DNA of 37,822 bases from Pseudomonadota bacterium (GCA_021325365.1 JAJPHF010000046.1:1-37822); one strand, 5' to 3'. Positions 7,164-16,014 are shown, numbered from the stretch's first letter. Notes: generated from the sequence alone by a model not told the origin. A program made the numbers and translations.

Positions 7164-7604
7164 ATGATCGAGCAGCAGCGCGGCGTCAAGGTGCAAGGCA
7201 TCGTTCACTGGGCGATCCCGGTCAACGACCTCGAGGAGTCGCGGCGCTTCTACACCGAGGTCCTCGGCATGGAGGACCGCGGTCCGGTCGGCCCGCAGAT
7301 GCGCTGCGTCCGCTTCGGCGACACCGACATCCTGCTCTCGGTGCGTCCGAAGCCGCTGCCGAAGGACATCGAGCGTGACGGCCCCACGCATATCGCCTTC
7401 CGCGTCAGCACCGAAGACTTCGAGCGCGCCGCCGCGCACATGCGGGAGTGGGGCGTGGAGGTGAAGCCCGAGATCGCGCACCAGGAGAGCCTGCGCGGCG
7501 ACGTCGAGTACCGCCGCCAGGGCGTGTTCGTCGGCCGCTCGCTCTACTTCCTCGACCCCTCCGGCAACCGCCTCGAGGTCTTCGATTCGCATTTCCCCGA
7601 CTGA
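7164..7604 (+). CDS. VOC-superfamily (glyoxalase-like) protein
   Basis: A 146-residue vicinal-oxygen-chelate protein with predicted metal ligands H15 (IVHWAIPV), H76 (GPTHIAFRV) and E138 (DPSGNRLEVF), in the positions used by glyoxalase I and extradiol dioxygenases. It shares fold and length with the protein at 3818 but is clearly diverged from it. A GGAGGAGA ribosome site precedes ATG 7164. The ribosome-site region (7140-7157) repeats a sequence 60 bases upstream (7080-7097). A 12-bp hairpin follows the gene. Substrate unknown. Confidence 0.85.
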   Translation: MIEQQRGVKVQGIVHWAIPVNDLEESRRFYTEVLGMEDRGPVGPQMRCVRFGDTDILLSVRPKPLPKDIERDGPTHIAFRVSTEDFERAAAHMREWGVEVKPEIAHQESLRGDVEYRRQGVFVGRSLYFLDPSGNRLEVFDSHFPD

Positions 7605-7626
7605 TCCTTGCGCCGGGCGCGCACGC

Positions 7627-7655
7627 GAGAGCCGGGCCGCAGTGGCCCGGCTCTC
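7627..7655 (+). terminator. GC-rich hairpin after the VOC gene
   Basis: GAGAGCCGGGCC (7627-7638) pairs perfectly with GGCCCGGCTCTC (7644-7655) around a five-base loop, 22 bases after the stop codon. There is no T-run after it. Confidence 0.6.
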
Positions 7656-7825
7656 TGGTCCCCTCGGGCGCCGCGCTTCGGCTGCCGCCCGTTCACACGC
7701 CGCTGCCGATCCGCGCACCGCCTGGACACGTTCGAGCAGCAGACTTACCTCGTCCCTAGCACCTGCCGCGGCGAGGGCGCAGGCGGCGAAGGGGCAGCCA
7801 CGCATCGCTCGGAGGAGGCAGGCGC

Positions 7826-9226
7826 ATGCTGCGGATGGTCGGGACGTCCCTCGCCAGCGCGCTCATCGCGGTTGCCCTGGCCCTCGTCACGCAGCGGGGC
7901 CTGGCGCCCGCTGCCCAGGACACGGCGGGCCCGCTGCCGATCGACTACGTGATCGTGATCTACCTGGAGAACCACAGCTTCGACAACCTCTACGGCCTGT
8001 TTCCGGGTGCCGACGGTTTGGCCAATACCGAGGGCGCCCCGCCGCAAACCGACCTCGACGGCTCGCCCTACACGACGTTGCCGCGGCCGGTGGACACGAC
8101 CCTGCGGCCGCCCGGCCCGGACCCGCGCTTCCCCGACGACCTGCCGAACCGGCCCTTCGACATCGGCCGCTACGTGCCGCCGACGGAGAAGACCGGCGAC
8201 CTGATCCATGCCTACTACCGCCACCAGTATCAGATCGACGGCGGGAAGATGGACCGCTTCGCCTACTGGAGCGATGCCAAGGGGCTGGCCATGGGCTACT
8301 ACGACACGACTGGCCTGCCCCTGGCGCGCTGGGCGCGGGAGTACACCCTGGCCGATCGCTTCTTTCAGGCAGCCTTCGGCGGCTCGTTCCTGAACCACCT
8401 CTGGCTCGTCTGCGCCTGCACGCCGGTCTGGCCCAACGCGCCCGCCGACGTCGTGTCCATTCCCTTCCCGGATCACCCCGACTACCTGCAGGACCGCAGC
8501 GTGCGGCCGGACGGCTACGCCGTGAACACGACCCAGCCCTACTATCCGCCCTACCGTGACACGCCCGACGACCACCGCCTGCCCCCGCAGCGGTTGCCCC
8601 ACATCGGCGATCGGCTGGACGCGGCCGGCGTGTCCTGGGCCTGGTACGCTGGCGGCTGGAACGATGCGGTGGCAGGGCACCCCGGCCCGCTGTTCCAGTA
8701 CCACCACCAGCCGTTCGACTACTTCGCCGACGTGGGCGGCGATCCGGCCGCGCGCGCTCGCCACCTCAAGGACGAGGCCGACTTCACCACCGCCCTGGCC
8801 AACGGCACGCTGCCCCACGTCTCCTGGGTCAAGCCCTACGGCGCCGACAACGAGCATCCGGGCTACGCCGACGTGATCACTGGCGAGCAGCACGTCGAGG
8901 CGCTGCTCCGCCAGATTCAGGCTAGCGCCTACTGGTTTCGCGCCGCGGTGATCGTCACCTACGACGAGCACGGCGGCTACTGGGATCACGTGCCGCCGCC
9001 GGTCGTCGACGAATGGGGCCCCGGCGAGCGCGTCCCGGCGCTCGTCATCTCGCCATTCGCCAGGCGCGGCTACGTGGACCATACGGTCTACGACACGACC
9101 TCGATCCTCAAGCTGATCGAGACGCGCTGGCGCCTGGCGCCGCTAGGGAGCCGCGACGCCGCTGCCAGCGACCTGACCGGCGCCTTCGAGTTGCCGGCCC
9201 CGCCACCGCCCGTCAACAGTCGGTAG
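7826..9226 (+). CDS. Exported phosphoesterase (phospholipase C / acid phosphatase family)
   Basis: A 466-residue secreted enzyme of the family containing bacterial phosphatidylcholine-type phospholipase C and AcpA acid phosphatases. A signal peptide covers about residues 1-31. The active-site start motif IYLENHSFDNLYG (E48, N49, S51) is followed by GGSFLNHLW in the middle and TYDEHGGYWDHVPPP (D380, E381, H382) near the end, all of which form the metal/phosphate site in the family. The closing VPALVISPFARRGYVDHTVYDTTSILKLIE is also typical. A strong GGAGGAGG site precedes the ATG. It probably releases phosphate or cleaves phospholipids outside the cell; sequence does not separate these activities. 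Confidence 0.88.
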   Translation: MLRMVGTSLASALIAVALALVTQRGLAPAAQDTAGPLPIDYVIVIYLENHSFDNLYGLFPGADGLANTEGAPPQTDLDGSPYTTLPRPVDTTLRPPGPDPRFPDDLPNRPFDIGRYVPPTEKTGDLIHAYYRHQYQIDGGKMDRFAYWSDAKGLAMGYYDTTGLPLARWAREYTLADRFFQAAFGGSFLNHLWLVCACTPVWPNAPADVVSIPFPDHPDYLQDRSVRPDGYAVNTTQPYYPPYRDTPDDHRLPPQRLPHIGDRLDAAGVSWAWYAGGWNDAVAGHPGPLFQYHHQPFDYFADVGGDPAARARHLKDEADFTTALANGTLPHVSWVKPYGADNEHPGYADVITGEQHVEALLRQIQASAYWFRAAVIVTYDEHGGYWDHVPPPVVDEWGPGERVPALVISPFARRGYVDHTVYDTTSILKLIETRWRLAPLGSRDAAASDLTGAFELPAPPPPVNSR

Positions 9227-9373
9227 GTGAGAGCTCAGAGACTACCACGCCTGCGCCTCGCCGAGCGCGAGTGCTTGCGTCGGCAGGGACGCCGCGCCTG
9301 GCCCGGGAATACCTGCTATCCTATGCCCGGCGCTACTGCGGCCGCGTCCGTACTATCATCTGGCGGGAGGATC

Positions 9374-10426
9374 ATGCCCGGCTCGCTGACGCTTCCGCTG
9401 CTCGCCCTGTTCGTCGCCTTCACCGCGCTCGGACCGTCCCCGCTCGCCCGCGCCGCGCCACCCGCTCAGGACGGCTGCGCTCAGCCGCCCCCGGACGTCG
9501 AGCAGGCCGTGGTCGCCGCCGCCAGCGCCTACATGCGGGCGCAGTACCCGGACGTGTTCGACCGCGCGATCGTCCGCCGCGTCGAGGGCGACTGGGCACG
9601 CGTGCGCGTCGTCACCCGCGTCGAGACCGAGCCCTCGTCGCTGATCCTGCACCGCGACAGCCAGGGCTGGGCGGTCGTGCAGGGCCCGGCGGCCACCGCT
9701 AGCTTGAGCTGGCTGCCCGGCTCGGCAGTTGCCGTGTACTATCCCTGCCCGGCCTTGACTGCGCTCGGCGCGCTGACCGAGAACGGCCTGTTCGCCGTTG
9801 GCGCTGCGGCGCGTATCCGCAACACGCTCGGCGACGGCCTGCCCGTGCGCGCTGACCCATCGCCGGGCGCAGCCGCGCAGGCGCTGCTCCCCAACGGGCT
9901 GCCGGTCACCGTCATCCAGGGCCCCGTGCTCGCCCCCGACTACTATTGGTACGCCGTGCGCTACGACGCGGACGGGAGCACGGGCTGGGTCGCGGAGCCG
10001 TTCCTCGCCCCCGCTGGCGACGGCATGTCCAGCGCCGATCCGCCGCCGGCCGCGCGCCCCATGCCGACCCCGGTGCCGGGCGCCGCGCCGGGGCGCCCCG
10101 AAGTCACGATCACCGTCGATCGTGGCCCCGGCGCAGCCTACCAGGTGGGCGATCCGATCCGGATGTGCGTCGCGGTCAACCAGCCGAGCGTGGTGCGGTT
10201 GACCTACCGCGTCGCGGCCTCGGCCACGGCCGACGCCTGGGAGGGGCTGGTGGGCGAGGGGCGGATCGCGGACCGCTGGTGCAGCGAGACCGTGCTGCGA
10301 CAGGCGCTCGGCCGCGAGACGCTGCGCGCCGACCTGCTGGGCGCCGACGGCCAGGTCGCCGCCTCGGACTCCGTCAGCTACCTCTCGCAAGCGCCCTCGG
10401 ACGCTGCCGGCGCGGCGCGACCATAG
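9374..10426 (+). CDS. Exported protein with bacterial SH3-like domain
   Basis: A 350-residue secreted protein: signal peptide about 1-28 ending in ARAAPP, an N-terminal alpha/beta region (35-125), an SH3-like domain (about 145-215, with RIRNTLGDGLPVRADPS and STGWVAEPFLAP framing the fold), a Pro-rich linker (220-240) and a beta-rich C-terminal domain (about 245-335) that may be carbohydrate- or protein-binding. Such SH3 domains commonly bind cell-wall peptides. ATG 9374 is chosen because GGGAGG precedes it and the signal peptide begins there, although the frame is open to 9227. Its stop lies inside a hairpin that probably ends this and the converging tct transcript. No enzyme motif seen. Confidence 0.7.
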   Translation: MPGSLTLPLLALFVAFTALGPSPLARAAPPAQDGCAQPPPDVEQAVVAAASAYMRAQYPDVFDRAIVRRVEGDWARVRVVTRVETEPSSLILHRDSQGWAVVQGPAATASLSWLPGSAVAVYYPCPALTALGALTENGLFAVGAAARIRNTLGDGLPVRADPSPGAAAQALLPNGLPVTVIQGPVLAPDYYWYAVRYDADGSTGWVAEPFLAPAGDGMSSADPPPAARPMPTPVPGAAPGRPEVTITVDRGPGAAYQVGDPIRMCVAVNQPSVVRLTYRVAASATADAWEGLVGEGRIADRWCSETVLRQALGRETLRADLLGADGQVAASDSVSYLSQAPSDAAGAARP

Positions 10427-10438
10427 GCGTCGCGCCGG
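10407..10438. terminator. Bidirectional hairpin overlapping a stop codon
   Basis: CCGGCGCG (10407-10414) pairs with CGCGCCGG (10431-10438). With one G-U pair the stem extends to 12 bp, loop around the TAG of the SH3 gene. It lies between convergent genes ending at 10426 and 10451. Confidence 0.5.
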
Positions 10439-10450
10439 GGGAGGGGTCGG

Positions 10451-11101
10451 TTACCCCCCGCTGAACAGGTGCTTGACGCCCTCGGTGAACGGGCTGTCGA
10501 AGGCGTCGATGCCGAAGGCGTCGGCGATCAGCCCGGGTGGCAGCGGCGTGTTCAGGCCCCAATCGAAGATCAGAAAGAACGACAGGTAGGTCGCGACGGT
10601 GATTATGGCGACCGTCTTCCAGCGCTCGTGCGCGCCCACGCGCATGAAGGCCAGGGTGATGATCGCCGCGCCCAGCCGGAAGCCGAACAGCGTTACCGCC
10701 AGCGCGAAGCCGATGATCCAGGCCACCATCTCCATCGTCCGTCGTCGGACGACGGCCACGGGGATCTCCTCTTCTTCCGCGGCGGCCGACCCGGCCCCGA
10801 AGGCGCTCTCGACTGCCGCCGCCATAACCGCCGCGCCCTCGTCGCGCTGCTCCTCGGGCGGCAGGGGCACGGGACGTTCGGCGGGCGACGGGTGGACCGC
10901 GGCCTCGGCCGCCGGCTCGCGCTGGAGGAGGTTCTTCACGGCGAACCCCACCTGCAACAGCGCCAGCGCTACGGACGGGATGCCGATCGTCCAGGGGAAC
11001 AGCCGCGCCCGCAACGACCAGGACTGGGCGTCCCAGACCATCCAGACCACGATGATCAGGACGATGACGCTGAAGACGAGGTCAGCTCTCTTGCGTAGCA
11101 A
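10451..11101 (-). CDS. tctB: TctB-type small membrane subunit of a tripartite tricarboxylate transporter
   Basis: A 216-residue membrane protein with four predicted helices (about 8-24, 36-55, 123-145 and 160-180), the arrangement of TctB, the small subunit that pairs with TctA in proton- or sodium-driven uptake of carboxylates. Between helices 2 and 3 it carries an unusually long, Glu/Ala/Pro-rich cytoplasmic-type loop (about 62-118) ending in acidic AAAEEEEIP. The start overlaps the end of tctA by 20 bases, as in classical tctBA-type operons, though here A precedes B. The binding-protein gene is not adjacent; a tctC lies at 34477. Confidence 0.85.
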   Translation of the reverse strand: MLRKRADLVFSVIVLIIVVWMVWDAQSWSLRARLFPWTIGIPSVALALLQVGFAVKNLLQREPAAEAAVHPSPAERPVPLPPEEQRDEGAAVMAAAVESAFGAGSAAAEEEEIPVAVVRRRTMEMVAWIIGFALAVTLFGFRLGAAIITLAFMRVGAHERWKTVAIITVATYLSFFLIFDWGLNTPLPPGLIADAFGIDAFDSPFTEGVKHLFSGG

Positions 11102-12596
11102 GGTACTCCTCCTTCACGCGCCAGCGCTGCGCGATGCGCTTCTGGATGTGGGGCAGGACGAGGAGCGCCACGGCGACGATCATGATTCCGAGGAGGACGG
11201 GCCGCAGCATGAAGCTGAACTCGTAGCGGCTGTAGGAGATGAACAAGTTCTTCTCGATCAGCCCGCCCAGCACCAGCCCCAGCACCAGCGGCGGGCGTGG
11301 CCAGTCGAGCCAGATCATCACCATGCCGACGAAGCCCGAGATGACCGTGACGTACATCGAGAAGAAGGAATTGTCCTCCGAGAAGCCGCCGAACAGCACC
11401 AGCAGGATGATCCCCGGTAAGATCAGCGCGCTGCGGATCTCGGTGATCCGCACCATCTGGTTGACCAGCAAGAAGCTCAGGACCACGCTGATGAAGTGCG
11501 AGATGATCACCAGCCAGACGAAGGAGAAGGTCAGGTCGAGGTTCTTCGTCAGCATGTCCGGCCCCGGCACCAGCCCCTGGATCAGGAAGGCGCCGAGCAG
11601 GATCGCCATGGTCACGCTGCTCGGCACGCCGAAGGCGACGGTGGTGATCAGGTTGCCGCCCTCCTTGGCGTTCATCGTCGCGCCGGGCCCGATCACCCCC
11701 CGCACGTCGCCGCGGCCGAACTGGCTCTTGTCCTTCGAGCTCTGCACCGAGTGCGCGTAGGCGAGCCACTGCGAGATGCCGCCCAGGCCGGGGATGATGC
11801 CGAGGAAGATCCCGAGGAAGCTGCAGCGGACGGTCAGCCCGAGGTGGGCAAAGGTGTCCTTGCAGCCCTGCCAGACGCCGCCCACCTTGCCGATGCGCCG
11901 CTCGGAGATACTGGTCTGCTTCACCCACAGGTCGACCAGCTCGCCCACGCCGAACAGCCCGACAGTGACCGGCACGAGCTTGATGCCGTCCCACAGCTCG
12001 AGCTGGCCGAAGGTGTAGCGCTGGACGCCGGACTGTGGGTCGAGGCCGACCATCGACAGCATCAGCCCCAGCGCGCCGGCCAGGATGCCCTTGGTGGCGT
12101 TGCCGCCGCTGAGCACGGCGATGAACAGGATGCCGACCAGCGCCAGGCCGAAGAACTCCGGCGATCCGAAGGCGAGCACCACCGGGCGGATGATCGGGAT
12201 CGAGGCGGCGAGCGCGACGGCGCCGATGATCGAGCCGACCAGCGAGCTCATCAGCACGGCGCCCAGGGCGCGGCCGGTCTGGCCCTGCTTGGCCATCGGG
12301 TGGCCGTCCAGGATCACGGACGCCGACAGCGGCTCGCCCGGCACGCCGAACAGGATCGACGTGACGTCGCCGAACATGATCGAGACCGAGAGCATCCCCA
12401 GCAGGAAGGCAAACGCCGCGTGCGGCGACATGCTAAAGGTAAACGGCAGCATCAGCGCCAGCGTGGTCGGCGCCGAGATCCCCGGCAGGATCCCGATAAT
12501 GAAGCCGATGACGATGCTGATCATCATCAGCAGGAACGTCTGCGGGGAGAGCAGTTGCACGAGGCCGGACCCCGCGGCCTGTAGCATCGTATCCAT
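11082..12596 (-). CDS. tctA: TctA-type large permease of a tripartite tricarboxylate transporter
   Basis: A 504-residue permease with about 12 helices, the usual TctA length. The two inverted halves are each marked by signature segments: ILPGISAPTTLALMLPFTF (about 38-56) and SILFGVPGEPLSA (about 80-92) in the first, and IIPGLGGISQWLAYA (about 262-276) and GPGATMNAKEGGNLIT plus VAFGVPSSVTMAILLGA in the second. TctA moves carboxylates such as citrate, tartrate or aromatic acids delivered by a periplasmic or lipid-anchored binding protein. GGGGAGG nine bases upstream supports the ATG. An inverted repeat at 12670-12684 lies upstream. The substrate is not predictable from the permease. Confidence 0.93.
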   Translation of the reverse strand: MDTMLQAAGSGLVQLLSPQTFLLMMISIVIGFIIGILPGISAPTTLALMLPFTFSMSPHAAFAFLLGMLSVSIMFGDVTSILFGVPGEPLSASVILDGHPMAKQGQTGRALGAVLMSSLVGSIIGAVALAASIPIIRPVVLAFGSPEFFGLALVGILFIAVLSGGNATKGILAGALGLMLSMVGLDPQSGVQRYTFGQLELWDGIKLVPVTVGLFGVGELVDLWVKQTSISERRIGKVGGVWQGCKDTFAHLGLTVRCSFLGIFLGIIPGLGGISQWLAYAHSVQSSKDKSQFGRGDVRGVIGPGATMNAKEGGNLITTVAFGVPSSVTMAILLGAFLIQGLVPGPDMLTKNLDLTFSFVWLVIISHFISVVLSFLLVNQMVRITEIRSALILPGIILLVLFGGFSEDNSFFSMYVTVISGFVGMVMIWLDWPRPPLVLGLVLGGLIEKNLFISYSRYEFSFMLRPVLLGIMIVAVALLVLPHIQKRIAQRWRVKEEYLATQES

Positions 12597-12669
12597 CGCG
12601 CTCGACCTCCCCGAGACGAAGTGTGTAGTAAGCGGCCGTGGGGCCGCTCGGGCCAGCGGGCGATACGGT

Positions 12670-12684
12670 GCGCTAGTCTAGCGC
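12670..12684. promoter_or_regulatory. Inverted repeat upstream of tctA, possible operator
   Basis: GCGCTAG-T-CTAGCGC, seven-base arms around one base, about 75 bases upstream of the tctA start. A second short hairpin (12631-12648, arms AGCGGCC and GGCCGCT) lies in the leader. No clear -10/-35 pair was found. Confidence 0.35.
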
Positions 12685-12918
12685 GGCGGGCACAGGAATG
12701 TCGAGTGTAGCGGCGCGCCGCGGCGGCGCGCGAGGCGCGGTCGAGCGCCACCCACTCCCTCGACCCCGCGTCCGGCTTGCGCGCATTCTACGCGCTGTTG
12801 TGGCGCACTTGCCAGCCCGCTGCTGCAGCCGCGAGCTACGCGGTCCGAGCGCGGCCCACCGCCAACGGGACCGCCGTCGATCGGCAACCGAAGGCCAGGC
12901 CCATACTCTTCGGTGACC
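12685..12918. other. No gene recognised
   Basis: Together with the tctA leader this makes about 320 bases between tctA and the CDGSH terminator without a credible gene. Open frames here are Arg/Ala/Gly-rich, lack ribosome sites and do not resemble proteins. I see no further structure. Confidence 0.4.
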
Positions 12919-12971
12919 AAAAACGGCCAGGGGGCCGCCGAGCACGTAGGGCCCGTGCGGTCCCCTGGCCG
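12919..12971 (-). terminator. Intrinsic terminator of the CDGSH gene
   Basis: On the minus strand CGGCCAGGGG (12971-12962) pairs with CCCCTGGCCG (12933-12924), with a further inner stem, and TTTTT follows directly (12923-12919). It is the only hairpin in the window with a clear T-run. Confidence 0.75.
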
Positions 12972-12986
12972 CCTTGACCGGCCGGA

Positions 12987-13193
12987 TTACGCCTGCTTGA
13001 TGACGACGGTGTGCGCGAAGCCGCAGGCTTTGTGCGTGCCGTCGCAGAAGGGCTTGTTCGACGACTGGCCGCAGCGGCACATCGCGAAGGTCTCGGGGGC
13101 CGGGATCTGGTTTCCGTTCTGGTCGTACAGGCGTACCCCGCGGACCAGGTAGGGGCCGTCGTTGCGCACCTGGATGCTCGGGCCTTCCTGCAT
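12987..13193 (-). CDS. CDGSH-type iron-sulfur domain protein
   Basis: A 68-residue protein with the CDGSH signature: C39-x-C41, then C50-D-G-T-H54 (CRCGQSSNKPFCDGTH). Three cysteines and one histidine bind a labile [2Fe-2S] cluster, as in mitoNEET-like and bacterial CDGSH proteins used in electron or cluster transfer. The N-terminal half (GPYLVRGVRLYDQNGN) is the beta-rich part common in single-domain bacterial forms. A CAGGAGGGAGGAGCG-type ribosome site precedes the ATG, and an intrinsic terminator at 12919-12971 follows. It appears to be a single-gene unit; the redox partner is unknown. Confidence 0.9.
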   Translation of the reverse strand: MQEGPSIQVRNDGPYLVRGVRLYDQNGNQIPAPETFAMCRCGQSSNKPFCDGTHKACGFAHTVVIKQA

Positions 13194-13328
13194 GTCGCTC
13201 CTCCCTCGTCGAGTGATCCCGCGGCCCGCCGGAGCCGCCGACCCAGCCCCGCGGGGCGATCCGCCCCGCGCCAGGGCGCCGTGCAGCTCAGCGGGGGCGA
13301 CGACATGGTACCACGCCGCGCGGCGCGG

Positions 13329-13496
13329 TCAGTCGTCCGCGAGCAGGCCCGCCTCGTCGAGGATCCGCCGGGCAATCGCGTCGCGCACGGCATCCGGGCG
13401 CGGCTCGCAGCGGCGACAGAACACCCGCGCGGCCACCACGGGCGCGTGCCCGACGCGCGTGCCGCACCGCGCGCACACGAACCAGCGAAACTCCAT
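13329..13496 (-). CDS. 55-residue zinc-ribbon protein
   Basis: A short protein with two CxxC pairs (C8/C11 and C27/C30) in an Arg-rich setting, followed by a helical tail (AVRDAIARRILDEAGLLADD). Predicted to bind zinc; it is unrelated in detail to the zinc ribbon at 5396. TAGGAG lies about 11 bases before ATG 13496, a slightly long spacing. The frame stays open upstream for 1.6 kb but only as the antisense of the membrane-protein gene. A TATACT box at 13574-13569 (minus) may be its -10. Function unknown. Confidence 0.6.
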   Translation of the reverse strand: MEFRWFVCARCGTRVGHAPVVAARVFCRRCEPRPDAVRDAIARRILDEAGLLADD

Positions 13497-13685
13497 AACC
13501 AGCCCACTCCTACCGGCAATCCCCCGGCGCGGTCGCCGTTCGGCGGCGCGGCGGACCGGGTAAAGCGGAGTATAGCGAAGTCGCCCCTGCCATGGCTCGC
13601 CGCGGCACGGACCTTGCATACAGGCCCAAGCGAGCGACCACGGACGCGGCAGCAGGTGGGGGGACGCGGTAGGAGAAAGAATCGC

Positions 13686-15053
13686 ATGCGCACGCAATTG
13701 GCTGCCCAGGAGCGGCCCGCAGCCTCGCCGGCGGCGGACGAGCGGCACGGGCACTCGAGACACTGGGAGTCCTGGGCGCTGCGCGCGCTGATCGCTGCGC
13801 TGCTGCTCTACCAGCTCGTGACCGGCAACAGTGGCGGCGCGACCGTCGCCGGCCTGGGGCTGGCCCTCTCCCTGATCCCGCCGCTGATCGCCCACTTCAG
13901 TCACTGGCAGGTGCCGCGCGAGCTGGACTTCATCTTCACCCTGGCGATGTTCCTGCAGTTCGTCTCCGAGTCGCTCAAGCTGTTCGAGATCTTTACCTAC
14001 TGGGACAAGATCGTCCATCCCAGCGAGATCTTCCTCGCCACCGGGGTGGCGACTTTCCTGCTTCTCGGCTACCGCCATCGCCACCAGCTCGATATCCCCG
14101 ACGGCCTGGCCGCCGCCGGCGCGATGATCTTCGGGATGGTGCTTGGCGCGAGCTGGGAGCTGGTCGAGTTCGCCCTGGACTGGTTCGCCAACGCCAATCT
14201 CCAGAAGTCCAACGCCGACACGATGACCGACATCCTCACCAACGACGCGGGAGCGATCTTCGGCTGCCTGCTGGCCTTCTGGTGGTGGCGCCACTACACC
14301 ACCACCCAGCAGAAGGAAGAATCCGGCGCCATCGCCGACTGGCTCACCGATCGCCTGGCGCGCCTGTTCGGCGAGCACGGCTTCGCCGTCGGCGTGGTCG
14401 TGGCGCTCGTCGTTGCCGGCATCATCTTCGCCGGCTGGCGCATGGACCGCGAGCCGCTGCCCCCGCCGCCGGGGGCGCCGGGCCAACCCGCCGCCTGGCA
14501 GTTCGCGCCAGGGGGCAGCGGCGTCGCGGGGACCGCCGTCGTACAGGGCGACTGGCAGACCGACGCCCGCGGGATCTGTCGCGTGAACGCGGGATCCCCG
14601 CGGCCGGGCAGCGAGAAGATGGGCCTGCTCGCCCTCGAGCCGGGCGCGAGCTACGGTGAGCAAGGCGGCTACGTCCTCAGCGCGGACGTCTACGCCGAGC
14701 GGCCGCCACTCGGCGCCGGGACGGCGATGGCGACCGGGCTGGCCTTCGGGGTGCGCGACGCCGACGACTTCTACCTGCTCGAGCTGGACGCCACGCACGA
14801 CACGCTGGCGCTCCATCGCTACCTGCATGGCCACGAGCGCTGGGTTGCCGAGCAGCGCCTGCGCACGCGCGGGAATGAGTGGCACGGCCTCGAGCTCACC
14901 GTGCAGGGCGACCGGGTGGCCGCCGCGGTCGATGGCCGCCCGGTCCTCGACGAGCATGGCGTAGTGGATACGGTAGGCGGCATCGCCCTCTGGGCGCGCG
15001 TGACCACGGCTGGCTGCTTCCGCGACGCGCGGGTGCAGCCGGCGGCCGCGTAG
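13686..15053 (+). CDS. DUF2238-like membrane protein fused to an extracellular beta-rich domain
   Basis: A 455-residue two-part protein. Residues 30-215 form six or so helices with the charged motifs WDKIVHPSE, LGASWELVEFALDWF and ADTMTDILTNDAGAI, which are the signature of DUF2238-type integral membrane proteins. After a further helix (about 237-254) and a Pro-rich hinge, residues 275-455 form a beta-rich domain with ADDFYLLELDATHDTLALHRY and WHGLELTVQGDRVAAAVDGRPV, as in concanavalin/LamG-like folds that bind polysaccharide. The ATG is supported by AGGAG 11 bases upstream and by an extended leader. The fusion suggests a surface sensor or adhesin, but this is inference. Confidence 0.75.
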   Translation: MRTQLAAQERPAASPAADERHGHSRHWESWALRALIAALLLYQLVTGNSGGATVAGLGLALSLIPPLIAHFSHWQVPRELDFIFTLAMFLQFVSESLKLFEIFTYWDKIVHPSEIFLATGVATFLLLGYRHRHQLDIPDGLAAAGAMIFGMVLGASWELVEFALDWFANANLQKSNADTMTDILTNDAGAIFGCLLAFWWWRHYTTTQQKEESGAIADWLTDRLARLFGEHGFAVGVVVALVVAGIIFAGWRMDREPLPPPPGAPGQPAAWQFAPGGSGVAGTAVVQGDWQTDARGICRVNAGSPRPGSEKMGLLALEPGASYGEQGGYVLSADVYAERPPLGAGTAMATGLAFGVRDADDFYLLELDATHDTLALHRYLHGHERWVAEQRLRTRGNEWHGLELTVQGDRVAAAVDGRPVLDEHGVVDTVGGIALWARVTTAGCFRDARVQPAAA

Positions 15054-15137
15054 CCCGCGCGAGCGGCCTGTCGGTCGGCAGCGGCTGCCCTGGGGCGCGG
15101 CGGCGTGGCCCCGCCTGGGCGGCAGGCGGGAACCGGA

Positions 15138-15167
15138 TTGCTGGCGGCGCCCGTCCGCCTCCATAAT
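15138..15167 (+). promoter_or_regulatory. Sigma70-type promoter and operator-like palindrome for the propeptide gene
   Basis: TTGCTG at 15138-15143, an 18-base spacer and CATAAT at 15162-15167, predicting a start near 15174. The palindrome CGGTTAACCG at 15190-15199 lies just downstream and could bind a repressor. Confidence 0.5.
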
Positions 15168-15233
15168 CCCTTAACAAAATCTCCTCATCCGGTTAACCGT
15201 TCGCCATTAGCGTGGTTGGGTGGAGACCTACCA

Positions 15234-15848
15234 ATGCACCTGGCTATCGTTCTAGCGCTGATCCTAGTCGCGTCCACCGCTCCCGCTGGGGCCGCTGCGC
15301 GGCCCTCCACAGCCCGGGCGATCACGGCCGACAGGCAGGCCGAGCCGCCGCAAGCCGGCCCACGGATCGTCCGTATTCCTGGGCACGTGCTGGACTTGTC
15401 GTCGTACACGCCGCTCCCCGATAATCCGGCCGCGAGCGAGCAGCCGCTCTCGATCACGGTTACTCTCAACCGGACCGATCAGGCGGGCTTCGAAGCCTAT
15501 CTCGCTGGCCTGGCCGACCCGGCATCGCCGTATTACCAGCACGTGTTGAGCCAGCAGGAGATCGCCGACCGGTTCGGTCCGAGCCAGGACGCCTACGATG
15601 CGGTGATTGGTTACGTCGAGAGCTACGGCTTCCAGCTTCAGAATGGAGCGACGAATCGCCTCACGGCGACCTTCAGCGGCACGCGGGGCGAGGCGGAGCG
15701 GGCGTTTCACGTCACGATTCGCGATTATCAAGCGGGCGATCGAACGTTCTATGCCAACGACGACGACCCGGGCGTGCCGGCGAGCATCGCGCCGTACATC
15801 ATGGCGATAGAGGGGCTCAGCAACCTCGCCATTCCGAGGCCCGGCTGA
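15234..15848 (+). CDS. Stand-alone pro-kumamolisin activation domain (S53 propeptide) protein
   Basis: A 204-residue secreted protein: signal peptide about 1-21, a linker, then one domain (about 48-204) that is an S53 propeptide. It aligns throughout with the propeptide of the downstream peptidase: RTDQAGFEAYLAGL with RSDQAGFDAFVRDV, SQQEIADRFGPSQDAYDAV with SQQELAQRFGPTQQAHDAV, and APYIMAIEGLSNLAIP with APYVQAIEGLSNFAVP. It stops exactly where the peptidase domain would begin, with no catalytic remnant after it. In S53 enzymes this domain folds with and inhibits the protease, so a free copy may be an inhibitor or intermolecular chaperone, or a relic. It has its own promoter and a GGTGGAGA ribosome site. 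Confidence 0.85.
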   Translation: MHLAIVLALILVASTAPAGAAARPSTARAITADRQAEPPQAGPRIVRIPGHVLDLSSYTPLPDNPAASEQPLSITVTLNRTDQAGFEAYLAGLADPASPYYQHVLSQQEIADRFGPSQDAYDAVIGYVESYGFQLQNGATNRLTATFSGTRGEAERAFHVTIRDYQAGDRTFYANDDDPGVPASIAPYIMAIEGLSNLAIPRPG

Positions 15849-16014
15849 GGCGAGCGCGCCTTCCAGGCGTCCGCCGAATACCTGGCCGCTGCTCGCTGCC
15901 CGGTGTCGTTCGCGGTCCGTAGGCTCGCGCATCCACTCAGAGTATGCGCTGCTTCGGCGCGCCTGCCGCTACGCAGAGCGGCAGGCGGCGTGCGAGCAGG
16001 GACGGAGCTGCTGC

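Noticed and set aside
7745..9082. 445-codon open frame antisense to the phosphoesterase gene
   Set aside because: The sense frame carries a signal peptide and all family motifs; the antisense product resembles no protein.
12678..12920. Small minus-strand frame between tctA and the CDGSH gene
   Set aside because: Its start lies in the terminator T-run, it has no ribosome site, and the product is Arg/Gly-rich without pattern.
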